From Clostridiales bacterium (GTDB taxonomy: Bacteria > Bacillota > Clostridia > Saccharofermentanales > Saccharofermentanaceae): a DNA stretch of 64,000 nt. The notes under the pieces are model-generated. The model worked only from the letters and a program-made list of their open reading frames with translations. It was not told the DNA's origin and did no database searches. The first letter of the stretch is position 1. Every line of letters begins with the position of its first letter. This document shows, piece after piece, positions 52,300-61,102 of the stretch. The DNA is taken from contig JAFZHS010000007.1 of NCBI GenBank assembly GCA_017554745.1, positions 62,001 to 126,000 on the forward strand, in the 5' to 3' direction. Made by a program: the position numbers and the translations under genes.

Positions 52300-54705
52300 T
52301 CAGTTTTTCCTCTCGTCAAGGACTTTTTGCACTCTGTCCTGTGCGATCTTAATGACTGAATCGAGATCCTTTTGCCCCGAAAAATAAGCAGGCATCTCTT
52401 CGATAAGAATTGCGTTTATATCGGAATCTGAGTATGACATGTGTTTACTGGATAAGATGCATAATTCCAGGTTATCAATGTCATATTCTGAGAAGATAAG
52501 GCGCTGGGGGTTAGGATCTTCGCCTTCCCAGCCAAACCATGCCCAGTATCCGTCGCCATTGATGTATTCGACTGCTCTTTCTCCCCATTGTCTGAAAACC
52601 GAGCGGTTTACAACAAGAGAGTCACCTGATGCGAGAGCAGACTGAACCTCATCAGACAGAAGGCTCTTAGCGAACTGAGCGCAGGCTTCGATGTCACAGG
52701 CTTTGGCTGAGACTGCAACCGATACTCTTGCACCAGCGCAAGGTCCCCGTCCGTCAGACGAAGGAATACCTACTATAGCTGAAGAACCGGTCATCATTGC
52801 GACCTCGATCATATGGCTGTAATAGCCTTCACAGACACACAATTCGGCGTCTCTGTTTCTTGTCACGTAAGGGTCCTCATCATCCGTGTATAAGTCCTCC
52901 CATTGCTGAGAGTCAACTATGACGTTGTCTTTAACGAAGTTTGCGAGCTCGGCAAATTCTGGAACGGAGAAATCTGCTTTGCCGTCCGATATGAACTTAT
53001 CGCTCATATTGTTAAAGAGCATGAGAAAATAATAGTTCTGTCCGTTATTGATAACGTCTTTGCCGTTCAGCTTGTTGTTAAGGAAATCCTCATACTCCGG
53101 GATAGTAAAACCTATTCCGGAATCTCCGGCATTTACTCCGTCCGTAATGATTCCTTCAATGTAAAAACTGACTGGCAGGTTATAGAGCTTGCCGTCGACT
53201 TCGGCGGCATTGATTATGTTGGTGAAGTATTCATCCGGAGGGAGAACACTCATATAAGGAGTAAGGTCCGTCAAGTATTCCGGATCGTTCAGTTGTCCGT
53301 ACTGACTTGCATTGATCAAAATATCCGGGCCTTCGCCGTTCATGAGATCTGTTGCGAGCTTACTGCTTGTGGCTGCTTTTACTTCCTCCAGATAAGCGGA
53401 ATAATCGTCTGCACTGCGAATGTCCAGATTCAGGTAGTCGCTGTCGTAGCGGTCGGTGATCTCAATATGATAATCGGTGCTGGTCTCGTTGAAACTGACG
53501 ATGGCATCACTTACCGCGCAATTCATGGAGTAATCGACACCGTAGAGCTCTAAGACCTTTTTGCCGGCGTGAGGATTGGATTGAGCTTTTGTGAATTCGA
53601 TGATCGAAAAATTAGATTTGTATGGATCAGTGAAATCATTGTGTGACCAGTCTTCACCCATAAGGACAAAGGAGTTTTCATTGATGTCAGCTATCTCAAG
53701 AGAAGAAAAAGATATGTAGCCTACATCGCACCAGGAGAAATTGAAGAAATCTTCAATGGTCTTGTTCTTGAAGTTAATTGTAGAGATCCCGTCGCCTGTC
53801 TTAAAATAGGTCTTTCCGTCAGTACCCGTGACAGGATTACTGATAGGCTGCTCATTGAGCCAGTTGTATTCATCGGAATTATCAGCGGATAACGTGAGCG
53901 TAACAAGGTCGAGCTCATAGTTGGTCCACTTATAATCTTTCTCGACGGGAATGATCGCTGTACGCCCATCCTTTGCCAGTATAGCCGGGATCCAGATATC
54001 TTCATTACCGGCATCTTTAATATCGATCGTACTCTCCGTGCCGTCAGGTGATAAGATTTCCAGACAGTAGTAACCTGTTGCATAGTCTTCGTTCCAGCGG
54101 TTCAATGTCCGTATCCGGAAATTGCCGATTTTACAGTCTGCGAAAGCATAGTCATCATATCCGTCTTTCAGCTTTGTGCCGGTCTGCTCTCCCGTTATCG
54201 GATCGTATTCGTTGGTGTAATAGAAATATTCTTCTTCTTCGTCGTTGTAAGCTCCGTAGTTTGCTTTGATCTTACCGTCGGAATATTCAACGCCGTAAAT
54301 AGAAGTATTGCTTGCCAGGCCTTGGGTCAGATCCATGACCAGAAAGTCATGTTCGTAAGCACGGTCGATTACGGTTACAGTCTCGATGTCGTAGTCATTG
54401 CTGTTCATCTCGCTCCAATCAACGAATTCCATCTCAGGAAATTTGTAATAACCGCTTGTAAGAAGGATCATTTTATCCTCGTCGATGCCTAATAATCGCT
54501 GCTGTACCCTGTCTATCGGACGGCTCTCGTCGATATTCAGACTGACGTTGATATTTCTTGTGTTGTACCACGGATCGTCTGCGGAGATGACCACACCGCT
54601 GCGGCTTTTTACTTCGACTGTTTTTTCCTTGTCGCATGAAGCACAAGATAACACCATCGATAAGATAAGCGTGACTGAGACCGCCTTAACAGTACCCCTA
54701 TGCAT
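52300..54705 (-). CDS. Large lipoprotein: beta-rich N-terminal domain fused to a family 1 solute-binding domain
   Basis: An 801-aa lipoprotein with signal peptide and lipobox SCASC. Residues about 40-400 form a beta-rich, propeller-like domain with repeated Tyr/Trp strands; residues about 405-800 match extracellular solute-binding proteins of ABC sugar-type importers (GEGPDILINASQYG, LTPYMSVLPPDEYF, LYNLPVSFYIEG, GRGPCAGARVSVAVSAKA, SLLSDEVQSALASGD). No ABC permease is adjacent, so it may sense or capture a ligand for a distant system. SD AAGGAG. Confidence 0.85.
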   Translation of the reverse strand: MHRGTVKAVSVTLILSMVLSCASCDKEKTVEVKSRSGVVISADDPWYNTRNINVSLNIDESRPIDRVQQRLLGIDEDKMILLTSGYYKFPEMEFVDWSEMNSNDYDIETVTVIDRAYEHDFLVMDLTQGLASNTSIYGVEYSDGKIKANYGAYNDEEEEYFYYTNEYDPITGEQTGTKLKDGYDDYAFADCKIGNFRIRTLNRWNEDYATGYYCLEILSPDGTESTIDIKDAGNEDIWIPAILAKDGRTAIIPVEKDYKWTNYELDLVTLTLSADNSDEYNWLNEQPISNPVTGTDGKTYFKTGDGISTINFKNKTIEDFFNFSWCDVGYISFSSLEIADINENSFVLMGEDWSHNDFTDPYKSNFSIIEFTKAQSNPHAGKKVLELYGVDYSMNCAVSDAIVSFNETSTDYHIEITDRYDSDYLNLDIRSADDYSAYLEEVKAATSSKLATDLMNGEGPDILINASQYGQLNDPEYLTDLTPYMSVLPPDEYFTNIINAAEVDGKLYNLPVSFYIEGIITDGVNAGDSGIGFTIPEYEDFLNNKLNGKDVINNGQNYYFLMLFNNMSDKFISDGKADFSVPEFAELANFVKDNVIVDSQQWEDLYTDDEDPYVTRNRDAELCVCEGYYSHMIEVAMMTGSSAIVGIPSSDGRGPCAGARVSVAVSAKACDIEACAQFAKSLLSDEVQSALASGDSLVVNRSVFRQWGERAVEYINGDGYWAWFGWEGEDPNPQRLIFSEYDIDNLELCILSSKHMSYSDSDINAILIEEMPAYFSGQKDLDSVIKIAQDRVQKVLDERKN

Positions 54706-54787
54706 AATTGACTCCTTATTATCCCGGAAAAGCTATTTACCCGAAAACAATTCTATCATCAAGAAGAATAATAATTGCGGTTAAATT

Positions 54788-54820
54788 GCAACATTTTTGC
54801 TTGCTCAGTTGTTTATAGGG
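54788..54820 (+). promoter_or_regulatory. Shared GCAACATTTT / TGTTT promoter, copy 3
   Basis: GCAACATTTTT at 54788-54798 and TGTTTATAGGG at 54810-54820, with the same spacing as the copies at 43102 and 63445, about 45 bases before the ATG. Confidence 0.55.
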
Positions 54821-54864
54821 CAAAGAGTTTTTCGAGAGGGAAAAAGAAAAACGGGAGGTCAGTT

Positions 54865-55533
54865 ATGGAACAGGAAGTTAAGAAGAGCAGCAAAAAGCCG
54901 TTGGTAATTGGACTTGCAATAGCAGGCGCAGTAGTGATCGCAGCTGTAGCCGCAGTGATGATAATACCTAAGCTCTCAGTCAAAGAAACGAGAACAAAAA
55001 GAAGAGACAGAGAGCCTTCGCATAAGTATGCGACAGAATATGATCTTGAGCTTAACAAGACCAAGCATAAGGATGATATGCCCTGGAGCATCAGGAAATA
55101 TGAGGATGACAATCAGATTTATCTGTCTATCTGGAACGGCTCACATAAAGAAGAAGCATTGGATTACTTAAGTTTCAGAGTCTATGATTCAGCTTCTGAT
55201 GCCAAGAAGGCATATAAAAAGACCCTCGAGTACTATAAGAGTTACTCTGATTCTGATGTGGTAGAGGGCCGTAACTGGTTCACAGGATGGGAACCGGGTG
55301 TCTGTGACGCATTCATATATGAGATGGTATATCTTCAGGATAACGTGATCATCTATGCGGATCTCGATATTGTAAGTGCTTGGGCCGATGATTACTGGTA
55401 TGATGACGATGAGACCATAGAGACATCAGTACCGACTACGACAGCCTTTGACAGAATGAGCCTCAAAGACTACATTCTTGATAATTCAAGAAATATCCAA
55501 GACTACGTAATTCACGATATTTTGGATTACTGA
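54865..55533 (+). CDS. Membrane-anchored exported protein, paralogue of 11836-12474
   Basis: A 222-aa protein with a single N-terminal anchor (residues about 12-35) and an outside domain related to that of 11836-12474 along its whole length (KYATEYDLEL, DSASDAKKAYKK, NWFTGW, YLQDNVIIYA, SLKDYILDN). The ATG at 54865 is behind ACGGGAGG. Its 3' end overlaps the convergent MutS-type gene by 7 bases. Confidence 0.74.
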   Translation: MEQEVKKSSKKPLVIGLAIAGAVVIAAVAAVMIIPKLSVKETRTKRRDREPSHKYATEYDLELNKTKHKDDMPWSIRKYEDDNQIYLSIWNGSHKEEALDYLSFRVYDSASDAKKAYKKTLEYYKSYSDSDVVEGRNWFTGWEPGVCDAFIYEMVYLQDNVIIYADLDIVSAWADDYWYDDDETIETSVPTTTAFDRMSLKDYILDNSRNIQDYVIHDILDY

Positions 55534-57077
55534 TCCTTATCAGTCATCTGCTCGTAAGTGATACCGTACTTGAGCGCGATGTCTCTTGCGTAAGAGCTTG
55601 AATCAGGCTCTGCACGCTTGAGGATGAATGTGTTCTTATCATCCTTACGCTCCATAACGAGACTGACGATATTGCCCTGGCCGTCCCACTTATTCATCTC
55701 CGGGATCTCCTTGGCAAGGTCATGAATATGCGTGTTGAAGATAACGCTCGCACCCTTCTCCTTAAGGACACGGATGAGGTCTTTGGACAGGTACAAACCG
55801 TCTGAAGCAGATGTTGTCGAGAAAGTCTCGTTGAAGAGTATAAGCGTATCTTTTTCTGCTGCCTTAACGATCTCCTTGATGCGCTTTGCTTCTTCGCCGA
55901 GTCGTCCGTAATTGATCGTGAGATTCTCATCGATCGGGAAATGCGTAAGGATATTCATGAAGGGGAGACCTTTGCATGAAGATGCCGTGACGAACATGCC
56001 GAGCGACATCATTGCCGATATCAGTCCGAGGCCCTGCTCAACGATGGTCTTACCGCCGCGGTTAGGACCTGTCAGGATGAATATGTGCTCATCCTTTGTG
56101 AAGGCAAAATCATTCTTGACGATATTGTTCTCGCCGAAGAATGCCAGACGGATGTTATAGAAGCCCTTGAGGTCGAGAGTGCTTTCTGATGCATCAGTGA
56201 TCTCCGGGAAAGATATCTCATAGCCTTTGCTCTTAAGCTTCCTTCCGAGTTCGGCGCTCCTGATATAGAAGCTAAGACCTTCGTACATCTCGATCAGGAA
56301 ACGGTTATCGTAGTCAACATACTTGGACAAAGTCCTCTTGATCTCGAAGAAATGCATCTTAAGGTGCTTCTCCATTTTCGGAGTGATAGCTGCGAGTAAA
56401 GGATCCTGAGCCTTGTACTTATTGAAAGGATTGGATGCCTTGGAAAGAAGCGCAACATCTGCGAGTGTGTATTTTGACCTGATGCCGTGCGGTACGAATT
56501 CGATTGCCGTAACATTCTCAATATCAAGTTCAGGCGTGAAGTTAATGCCGATAACAGCACCCCTGACATTCGAGAGATCTTCGTGCATCTTCTGAATGTC
56601 GCTCTTGGCCACGCTGAATTTCTCGTCGGTGATGACCTTGTGGATATAGTCGCGGAGCGCGGTAAGGCCGCCTGATCCTATCTTGTTCTCCGAAAGGAGC
56701 TTATCCAGTTCTTCGATGACGTCAACATAAACAACGAGTTCTCTTAATGTCTCGAGCAGAGTATAAAGGGTAGTGTCCCTGTTGCTTGCAGCCTTCTTGA
56801 TGCCGCCAAAGTGCTTTAATACCTGGATCTTTTCGAGGACCTGCTTCATGGAATGACAGAGTTCTTCGTTATCGATGAGGTCCTTTAAGACCTGCTGCCT
56901 GAAGATGATGTCCTTGGGATCGACAGGGAGGGCAGTCATGATCTTTTTCAAGAACTTGCGCTCTTCGGCATCAGAGCTCATATGCTCGATAACTTCGTAA
57001 AGAGCAATGTCCTTTACTGTCTCTTCAGACAGTTCAACGGTTCTTTTCTTCGAGTCTTGCGAAAATAATATCTCCAT
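55527..57077 (-). CDS. MutS-family ATPase lacking the mismatch-recognition domains
   Basis: A 516-aa protein with a helical core/lever region (MutS domain III-like, residues about 20-300) and a C-terminal ABC-type ATPase: Walker A TGPNRGGKT (336-344), Walker B LILFNETFSTT and the switch region VIFNTHIHDLA. The N-terminal mismatch-binding domain I with the Phe-x-Glu motif is absent, and there is no Smr tail, so it is neither MutS1 nor MutS2. Such proteins are common in Clostridia; the role is unknown, perhaps DNA branch binding. Confidence 0.85.
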   Translation of the reverse strand: MEILFSQDSKKRTVELSEETVKDIALYEVIEHMSSDAEERKFLKKIMTALPVDPKDIIFRQQVLKDLIDNEELCHSMKQVLEKIQVLKHFGGIKKAASNRDTTLYTLLETLRELVVYVDVIEELDKLLSENKIGSGGLTALRDYIHKVITDEKFSVAKSDIQKMHEDLSNVRGAVIGINFTPELDIENVTAIEFVPHGIRSKYTLADVALLSKASNPFNKYKAQDPLLAAITPKMEKHLKMHFFEIKRTLSKYVDYDNRFLIEMYEGLSFYIRSAELGRKLKSKGYEISFPEITDASESTLDLKGFYNIRLAFFGENNIVKNDFAFTKDEHIFILTGPNRGGKTIVEQGLGLISAMMSLGMFVTASSCKGLPFMNILTHFPIDENLTINYGRLGEEAKRIKEIVKAAEKDTLILFNETFSTTSASDGLYLSKDLIRVLKEKGASVIFNTHIHDLAKEIPEMNKWDGQGNIVSLVMERKDDKNTFILKRAEPDSSSYARDIALKYGITYEQMTDKDQ

Positions 57078-57219
57078 GAGCGCACCCCCAAAACATTAAA
57101 AGTATTACATAAAATCGCTAATAAAAACAGTACGCGGCTAAAGAGCGCCCCTTCGGCTTTGTATCCATATAACATAATGAACAGCTTCCCGCGGTTCTTT
57201 TTCTTTGTGATTTTGTCGC

Positions 57220-57248
57220 TTGATAGAGTCTGGGTCTATTTCTATAAT
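57220..57248 (+). promoter_or_regulatory. Promoter of the SulP gene
   Basis: TTGATA (57220-57225), 17-base spacer, TATAAT (57243-57248), 42 bases before the ATG. Confidence 0.82.
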
Positions 57249-57289
57249 GCGTTGGTTATAAAAACAGGTGTGAATATCAGAGGAAGAAT

Positions 57290-58951
57290 ATGAAAGAGTT
57301 TAAGCCCAAGCTGTTCTCGGTAATGAAGAATTATTCAGGTTCCCAGCTCGTAAAGGATATCGTAGCGGGAATCATCGTAGCTATAATCGCGCTCCCGTTA
57401 TCCATAGCTCTTGCGATCGCTTCAGGAGTAGGCCCCGAAGCAGGTATCTATACCGCGATCGTAGCAGGATTCATCGTATCTTTCCTTGGCGGAAGCCGCG
57501 TGCAGATCGCAGGACCTACGGCAGCATTTGCAACGATCGTTGCAGGTATTGTCATGAAGGACGGCAAGGAAGGGCTCATCATTGCCACCATCATGGCAGG
57601 CATTATCCTCATAATTATGGGCTTCTGCAGATTCGGAAGCCTTTTGAAATATATACCTGATCCGATCACGACAGGCTTTACTGCGGGCATCGCAGTAACC
57701 CTGTTCATCGGTCAGATCAAGGATTTCACGGGCATCACATACCAGAACGGCGAGAAGCCTATCGAGACAGGCGAGAAAGTAATGGCCCTGATCAAGAATG
57801 CCGCTACGGTCAATTGGCAGGGCGTTCTCATCGGTGCCATCGCACTCCTGATTCTTATCGTATGGCCCATGATCTTTAAGAAACTTCCGATCCCGGCATC
57901 TTTCATTGCAGTCATTGTAACGGCTGCAATTGTTGAGGTATTCCATTGGGACGTTAATACTATCGGAAAGTCCTTCGCAGATATCAAAGCAGGACTTCCT
58001 CCTGTAAGCGTAAACGCTTCGATGTTCTCTTTTGCAAACATCAAAGGACAGTTCTCCAACGCTATCACTATCGCATTCCTTGCAGGTGTTGAGTCACTTC
58101 TTTCCGCAGTGGTCGCTGATTCCATGATCGGCTCCAAGCACAGACCTAACGCCGAACTCGTTGCGCAGGGTGTAGGTAATATCGCTTCCGCATGTTTAGG
58201 AGGTATTCCTGCTACAGGCGCCATCGCCAGAACTGCTGCAAACATCAAGAACGGCGGCCGTACGCCTATCGCTGGCATGGTTCACTCAGTAACGCTTCTT
58301 ATCGTCGTTGTTTTCCTGATGCCTTATGCAAAGCTCATCCCGATGCCCTGCATCGCAGCTATCCTTTTCCAGGTCGCATACAACATGAGCGGATGGAGAA
58401 GATTCGTTAAGCTCATTAAGAGCTCGCCCAAGAGCGATATCGTGGTATTGCTCATCACGTTTGTACTTACTGTTGTTTTCGATCTCGTTGTCGCCATCGA
58501 AGTCGGCGTGCTCCTTGCGGCAGTACTCTTCATGAAGAGAATGAGCGACGTCACACAGGTCGCAGGCTGGAAAGACTTTGACCCCGAGAACGACCCTGAC
58601 AGCATTGATCTCCGCGTACTGCCTGAGCACACTATCGTCTATGAGATCAACGGACCTATGTTTTTCGCGACTGCGGGAAAGATCCTTCAGATATCGCCTA
58701 AGGAAGACACCAAGGCCCTCGTGCTCCGTATGAGAAGCGTAAGCACCATCGATGCTACAGCTCTGCGCAATCTCGAGATCCTCTTCGAAGACTGCAAGAA
58801 CAGAGGCGTACAGCTCGTTATGTCACACGTCAATGAGCAGCCCATGAAGGTCATCTGCAAATCAGGATTTGACAAGAAGGTCGGAGAAGAAAACTTCTGC
58901 CCCCATATCGATAATGCTCTTGCAAGAGCCCAGGAGATCGTTAAGGCTTAA
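57290..58951 (+). CDS. SulP family inorganic anion transporter with STAS domain
   Basis: A 553-aa transporter with 12-14 helices (start DIVAGIIVAIIALPLSIALAIASG, QIAGPTAAF, ESLLSAVVADSMIG) and a C-terminal cytoplasmic STAS domain from about residue 435 (VYEINGPMFFATAGKI, STIDATALRNLE). It takes up sulfate, bicarbonate or another anion. SD AGAGGAAG. Ends four bases inside the convergent MFS gene. Confidence 0.94.
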   Translation: MKEFKPKLFSVMKNYSGSQLVKDIVAGIIVAIIALPLSIALAIASGVGPEAGIYTAIVAGFIVSFLGGSRVQIAGPTAAFATIVAGIVMKDGKEGLIIATIMAGIILIIMGFCRFGSLLKYIPDPITTGFTAGIAVTLFIGQIKDFTGITYQNGEKPIETGEKVMALIKNAATVNWQGVLIGAIALLILIVWPMIFKKLPIPASFIAVIVTAAIVEVFHWDVNTIGKSFADIKAGLPPVSVNASMFSFANIKGQFSNAITIAFLAGVESLLSAVVADSMIGSKHRPNAELVAQGVGNIASACLGGIPATGAIARTAANIKNGGRTPIAGMVHSVTLLIVVVFLMPYAKLIPMPCIAAILFQVAYNMSGWRRFVKLIKSSPKSDIVVLLITFVLTVVFDLVVAIEVGVLLAAVLFMKRMSDVTQVAGWKDFDPENDPDSIDLRVLPEHTIVYEINGPMFFATAGKILQISPKEDTKALVLRMRSVSTIDATALRNLEILFEDCKNRGVQLVMSHVNEQPMKVICKSGFDKKVGEENFCPHIDNALARAQEIVKA

Positions 58952-60180
58952 GCCTGCTCAAGTGCCTTAATCTTCTTGATCCTCGACATGATGAGCGAGA
59001 CTATTACGAGGCATACACCCGAGAAGAGGATCGTAATGGAAGAGCCTGTTCCGACACCAGTATGGGTGAGCTTGCCTACGGTATCAGCCGTTACTCCGCA
59101 GAGCGCGTAAGCGACCACATAGCCGAGCTGCGAGATGAATCCTATGAAGCCCCAGGCCCTTCCCTGAAGCTCGTCAGGAATGTTGATCCTTACAAGATAA
59201 TCGAGGCTGTTATTCGCGAAAGGAATGCAGGCGAAGAACATGAAGCCGAAGATGCAGATCACATAAGGATTTTCTGTAGCTGCAAACATCGCCATGCCGA
59301 TCCCTGAGAATGCAAGTCCCATCCAAAGAGCTCTGAAGAAGTTTTTCTTGATTCCTTTGACACCGAGCAGGATGCTTGTTACGAGCATTCCTGAAGCTGC
59401 AGTCGTCTCTACGATACCGAGCGTTTTAGAGTCTGCAAAAGATAATACGAATGATTCACCGAGGACCTGGAACACACCCATGAATAAAGTGATCAGGGAA
59501 GTGATGATGATCAGCAGGAGAATGCCCTTGTTGCCTGAGATCACTTTCCAGCCTTCCTTCATGCTCTTGAAGAAAGGATCGGGATTTTTGGGCGTGCTCG
59601 TCTTTATGCCGCGTCTGACGACGGCTGCAACGATTACCGTAAGGAAGAATGTGCAGATGTCGATGATGAGTATCAGTTTGATGTCGCTTACTGCGAGCAG
59701 GAAGCCTGCGATGATGGGCGAGAAAAGGTATCTCGAGCTCCCTGCGATCGACACGAGACCGTTTGCCTTAGAGTACTGTTCCTTGGTAAGCAGGTCAGTG
59801 ATAGTAGCGGTGTAAGAGGGCTCGAGCAGTGCAGAGAAAACAGAGCTTATCGTGGTTCCGAGATAGATCTGCCAGAGCGCCGCATCGCCCTGCAGCATGC
59901 ATATAAGGATGAACAATACGCCAAGACCGGACAGGCCGTCTCCGATCATCATGAGGAGCCTTCTGTCGTATCTGTCTGCAAGAACGCCTGCAGGGACTTT
60001 GAGTATCAGGCAGGGAAGGAATCCCAATAACGTGAGGAGTGCCATGTCTGCAGCACTTCCGGTCTTCTGGAAGATATAAAGACCTAAGCCGAAGCTTGTA
60101 AGGCCTCCACCGATGGAAGATATGAATTCGCCTGCCCACAGGAGCATGAACTTGCCGTAATTGTTCTTAGTCTTTTCCAC
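58948..60180 (-). CDS. MFS transporter
   Basis: A 410-aa major facilitator with 12 helices, related to the enterobactin exporter/macrolide efflux (Mef-like) MFS_3 group: start FMLLWAGEFISSIGGGLTSFGLGLY and loop GVLADRYDRRLLM. Possible drug or siderophore exporter. Convergent overlap of four bases with the SulP gene. No SD of quality is seen directly before the ATG. Confidence 0.88.
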   Translation of the reverse strand: MEKTKNNYGKFMLLWAGEFISSIGGGLTSFGLGLYIFQKTGSAADMALLTLLGFLPCLILKVPAGVLADRYDRRLLMMIGDGLSGLGVLFILICMLQGDAALWQIYLGTTISSVFSALLEPSYTATITDLLTKEQYSKANGLVSIAGSSRYLFSPIIAGFLLAVSDIKLILIIDICTFFLTVIVAAVVRRGIKTSTPKNPDPFFKSMKEGWKVISGNKGILLLIIITSLITLFMGVFQVLGESFVLSFADSKTLGIVETTAASGMLVTSILLGVKGIKKNFFRALWMGLAFSGIGMAMFAATENPYVICIFGFMFFACIPFANNSLDYLVRINIPDELQGRAWGFIGFISQLGYVVAYALCGVTADTVGKLTHTGVGTGSSITILFSGVCLVIVSLIMSRIKKIKALEQA

Positions 60181-60211
60181 TTCAAATAAATGCCTTTCGC
60201 TGTTGTTGAGT

Positions 60212-60259
60212 TAACTATAACGCAGTCAAAGGTGCAGTTCTTTAGATAACTATTACGCA
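60212..60259. promoter_or_regulatory. Direct repeats TAACTATWACGCA in the divergent region
   Basis: TAACTATAACGCA at 60212-60224 and TAACTATTACGCA at 60247-60259, 35 bases apart, between the MFS gene and the ABC operon. One copy overlaps a possible minus-strand -10 (TATAGT). They may bind a regulator for one or both genes. Confidence 0.45.
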
Positions 60260-60373
60260 ATTCTTAAATAACTCTTAAATCTGAGCTGGTCTCAAATAAC
60301 AGGGTATACGCGGGTGCTATAATAAAGACACGGATTAAGGTGTTTTCGCGAGGAATAAGAGAGGTATAAGGTT

Positions 60374-61099
60374 ATGATCGAAGCCAGATCCTTAAGCATG
60401 ATCTACGGTAACGGCCATCAGGCGGTAGATGATGTCTCTTTTGATATTAAAGCAGGTGAGATAGTCGGTTTTGCGGGCCCGAACGGCGCGGGCAAGACCA
60501 CGGTAATCAAGATGCTCACGGGTATCCTTCAGCCTACTGAAGGCACTGCCGTAATTAACGGATACGATATCAGTAAAGATCCCATTAATGCCAAGAAGTC
60601 TTTTGCTTATATTGCTGATAATCCGGATATCCTGATCCAGCTCACAGGCCTTGAATATCTGAACTTTATCGCTGATATGTATGAAGTCCCCGAAGATGTA
60701 AGAAAAGAGAAGATAAACAGCCTTGCTGAAAGATTCGGAATGAAGGATGAGCTTAATACCCAGATGCGTGAATATTCGCACGGCATGAGACAGAAGCTCA
60801 TGGTAATCTCGGCGCTGATACATAACCCGCCTGCGTGGATCCTGGATGAGCCCATGACGGGTCTTGATCCGTCCGCGGCTTTTGAATTGAAGCAAATGAT
60901 GAGAGAGCACGCGAGGGCAGGCAATGCCGTATTGTTCTCGACTCATGTTCTGGAAGTCGCGGAGCAATTGTGCGACAGGATACTTATCATCAACAACGGC
61001 AAGATCGTGACCGAGGGCACGCTTGAGTTCTTAAGGCTCAATAACCCCGACATGTCACTTGAGGAGATATTCGTTAAGCTCACGTCCGGACGGAGATAA
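60374..61099 (+). CDS. ABC transporter ATP-binding protein
   Basis: A 241-aa ATPase. Walker A GPNGAGKTT, signature EYSHGMRQK, Walker B AWILDEPMTGLD and switch His in LFSTHV. SD GAGAGGT, -10 box TATAAT near 60321. It precedes its permease gene by three bases. Confidence 0.94.
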   Translation: MIEARSLSMIYGNGHQAVDDVSFDIKAGEIVGFAGPNGAGKTTVIKMLTGILQPTEGTAVINGYDISKDPINAKKSFAYIADNPDILIQLTGLEYLNFIADMYEVPEDVRKEKINSLAERFGMKDELNTQMREYSHGMRQKLMVISALIHNPPAWILDEPMTGLDPSAAFELKQMMREHARAGNAVLFSTHVLEVAEQLCDRILIINNGKIVTEGTLEFLRLNNPDMSLEEIFVKLTSGRR

Positions 61100-61102
61100 C
61101 AG

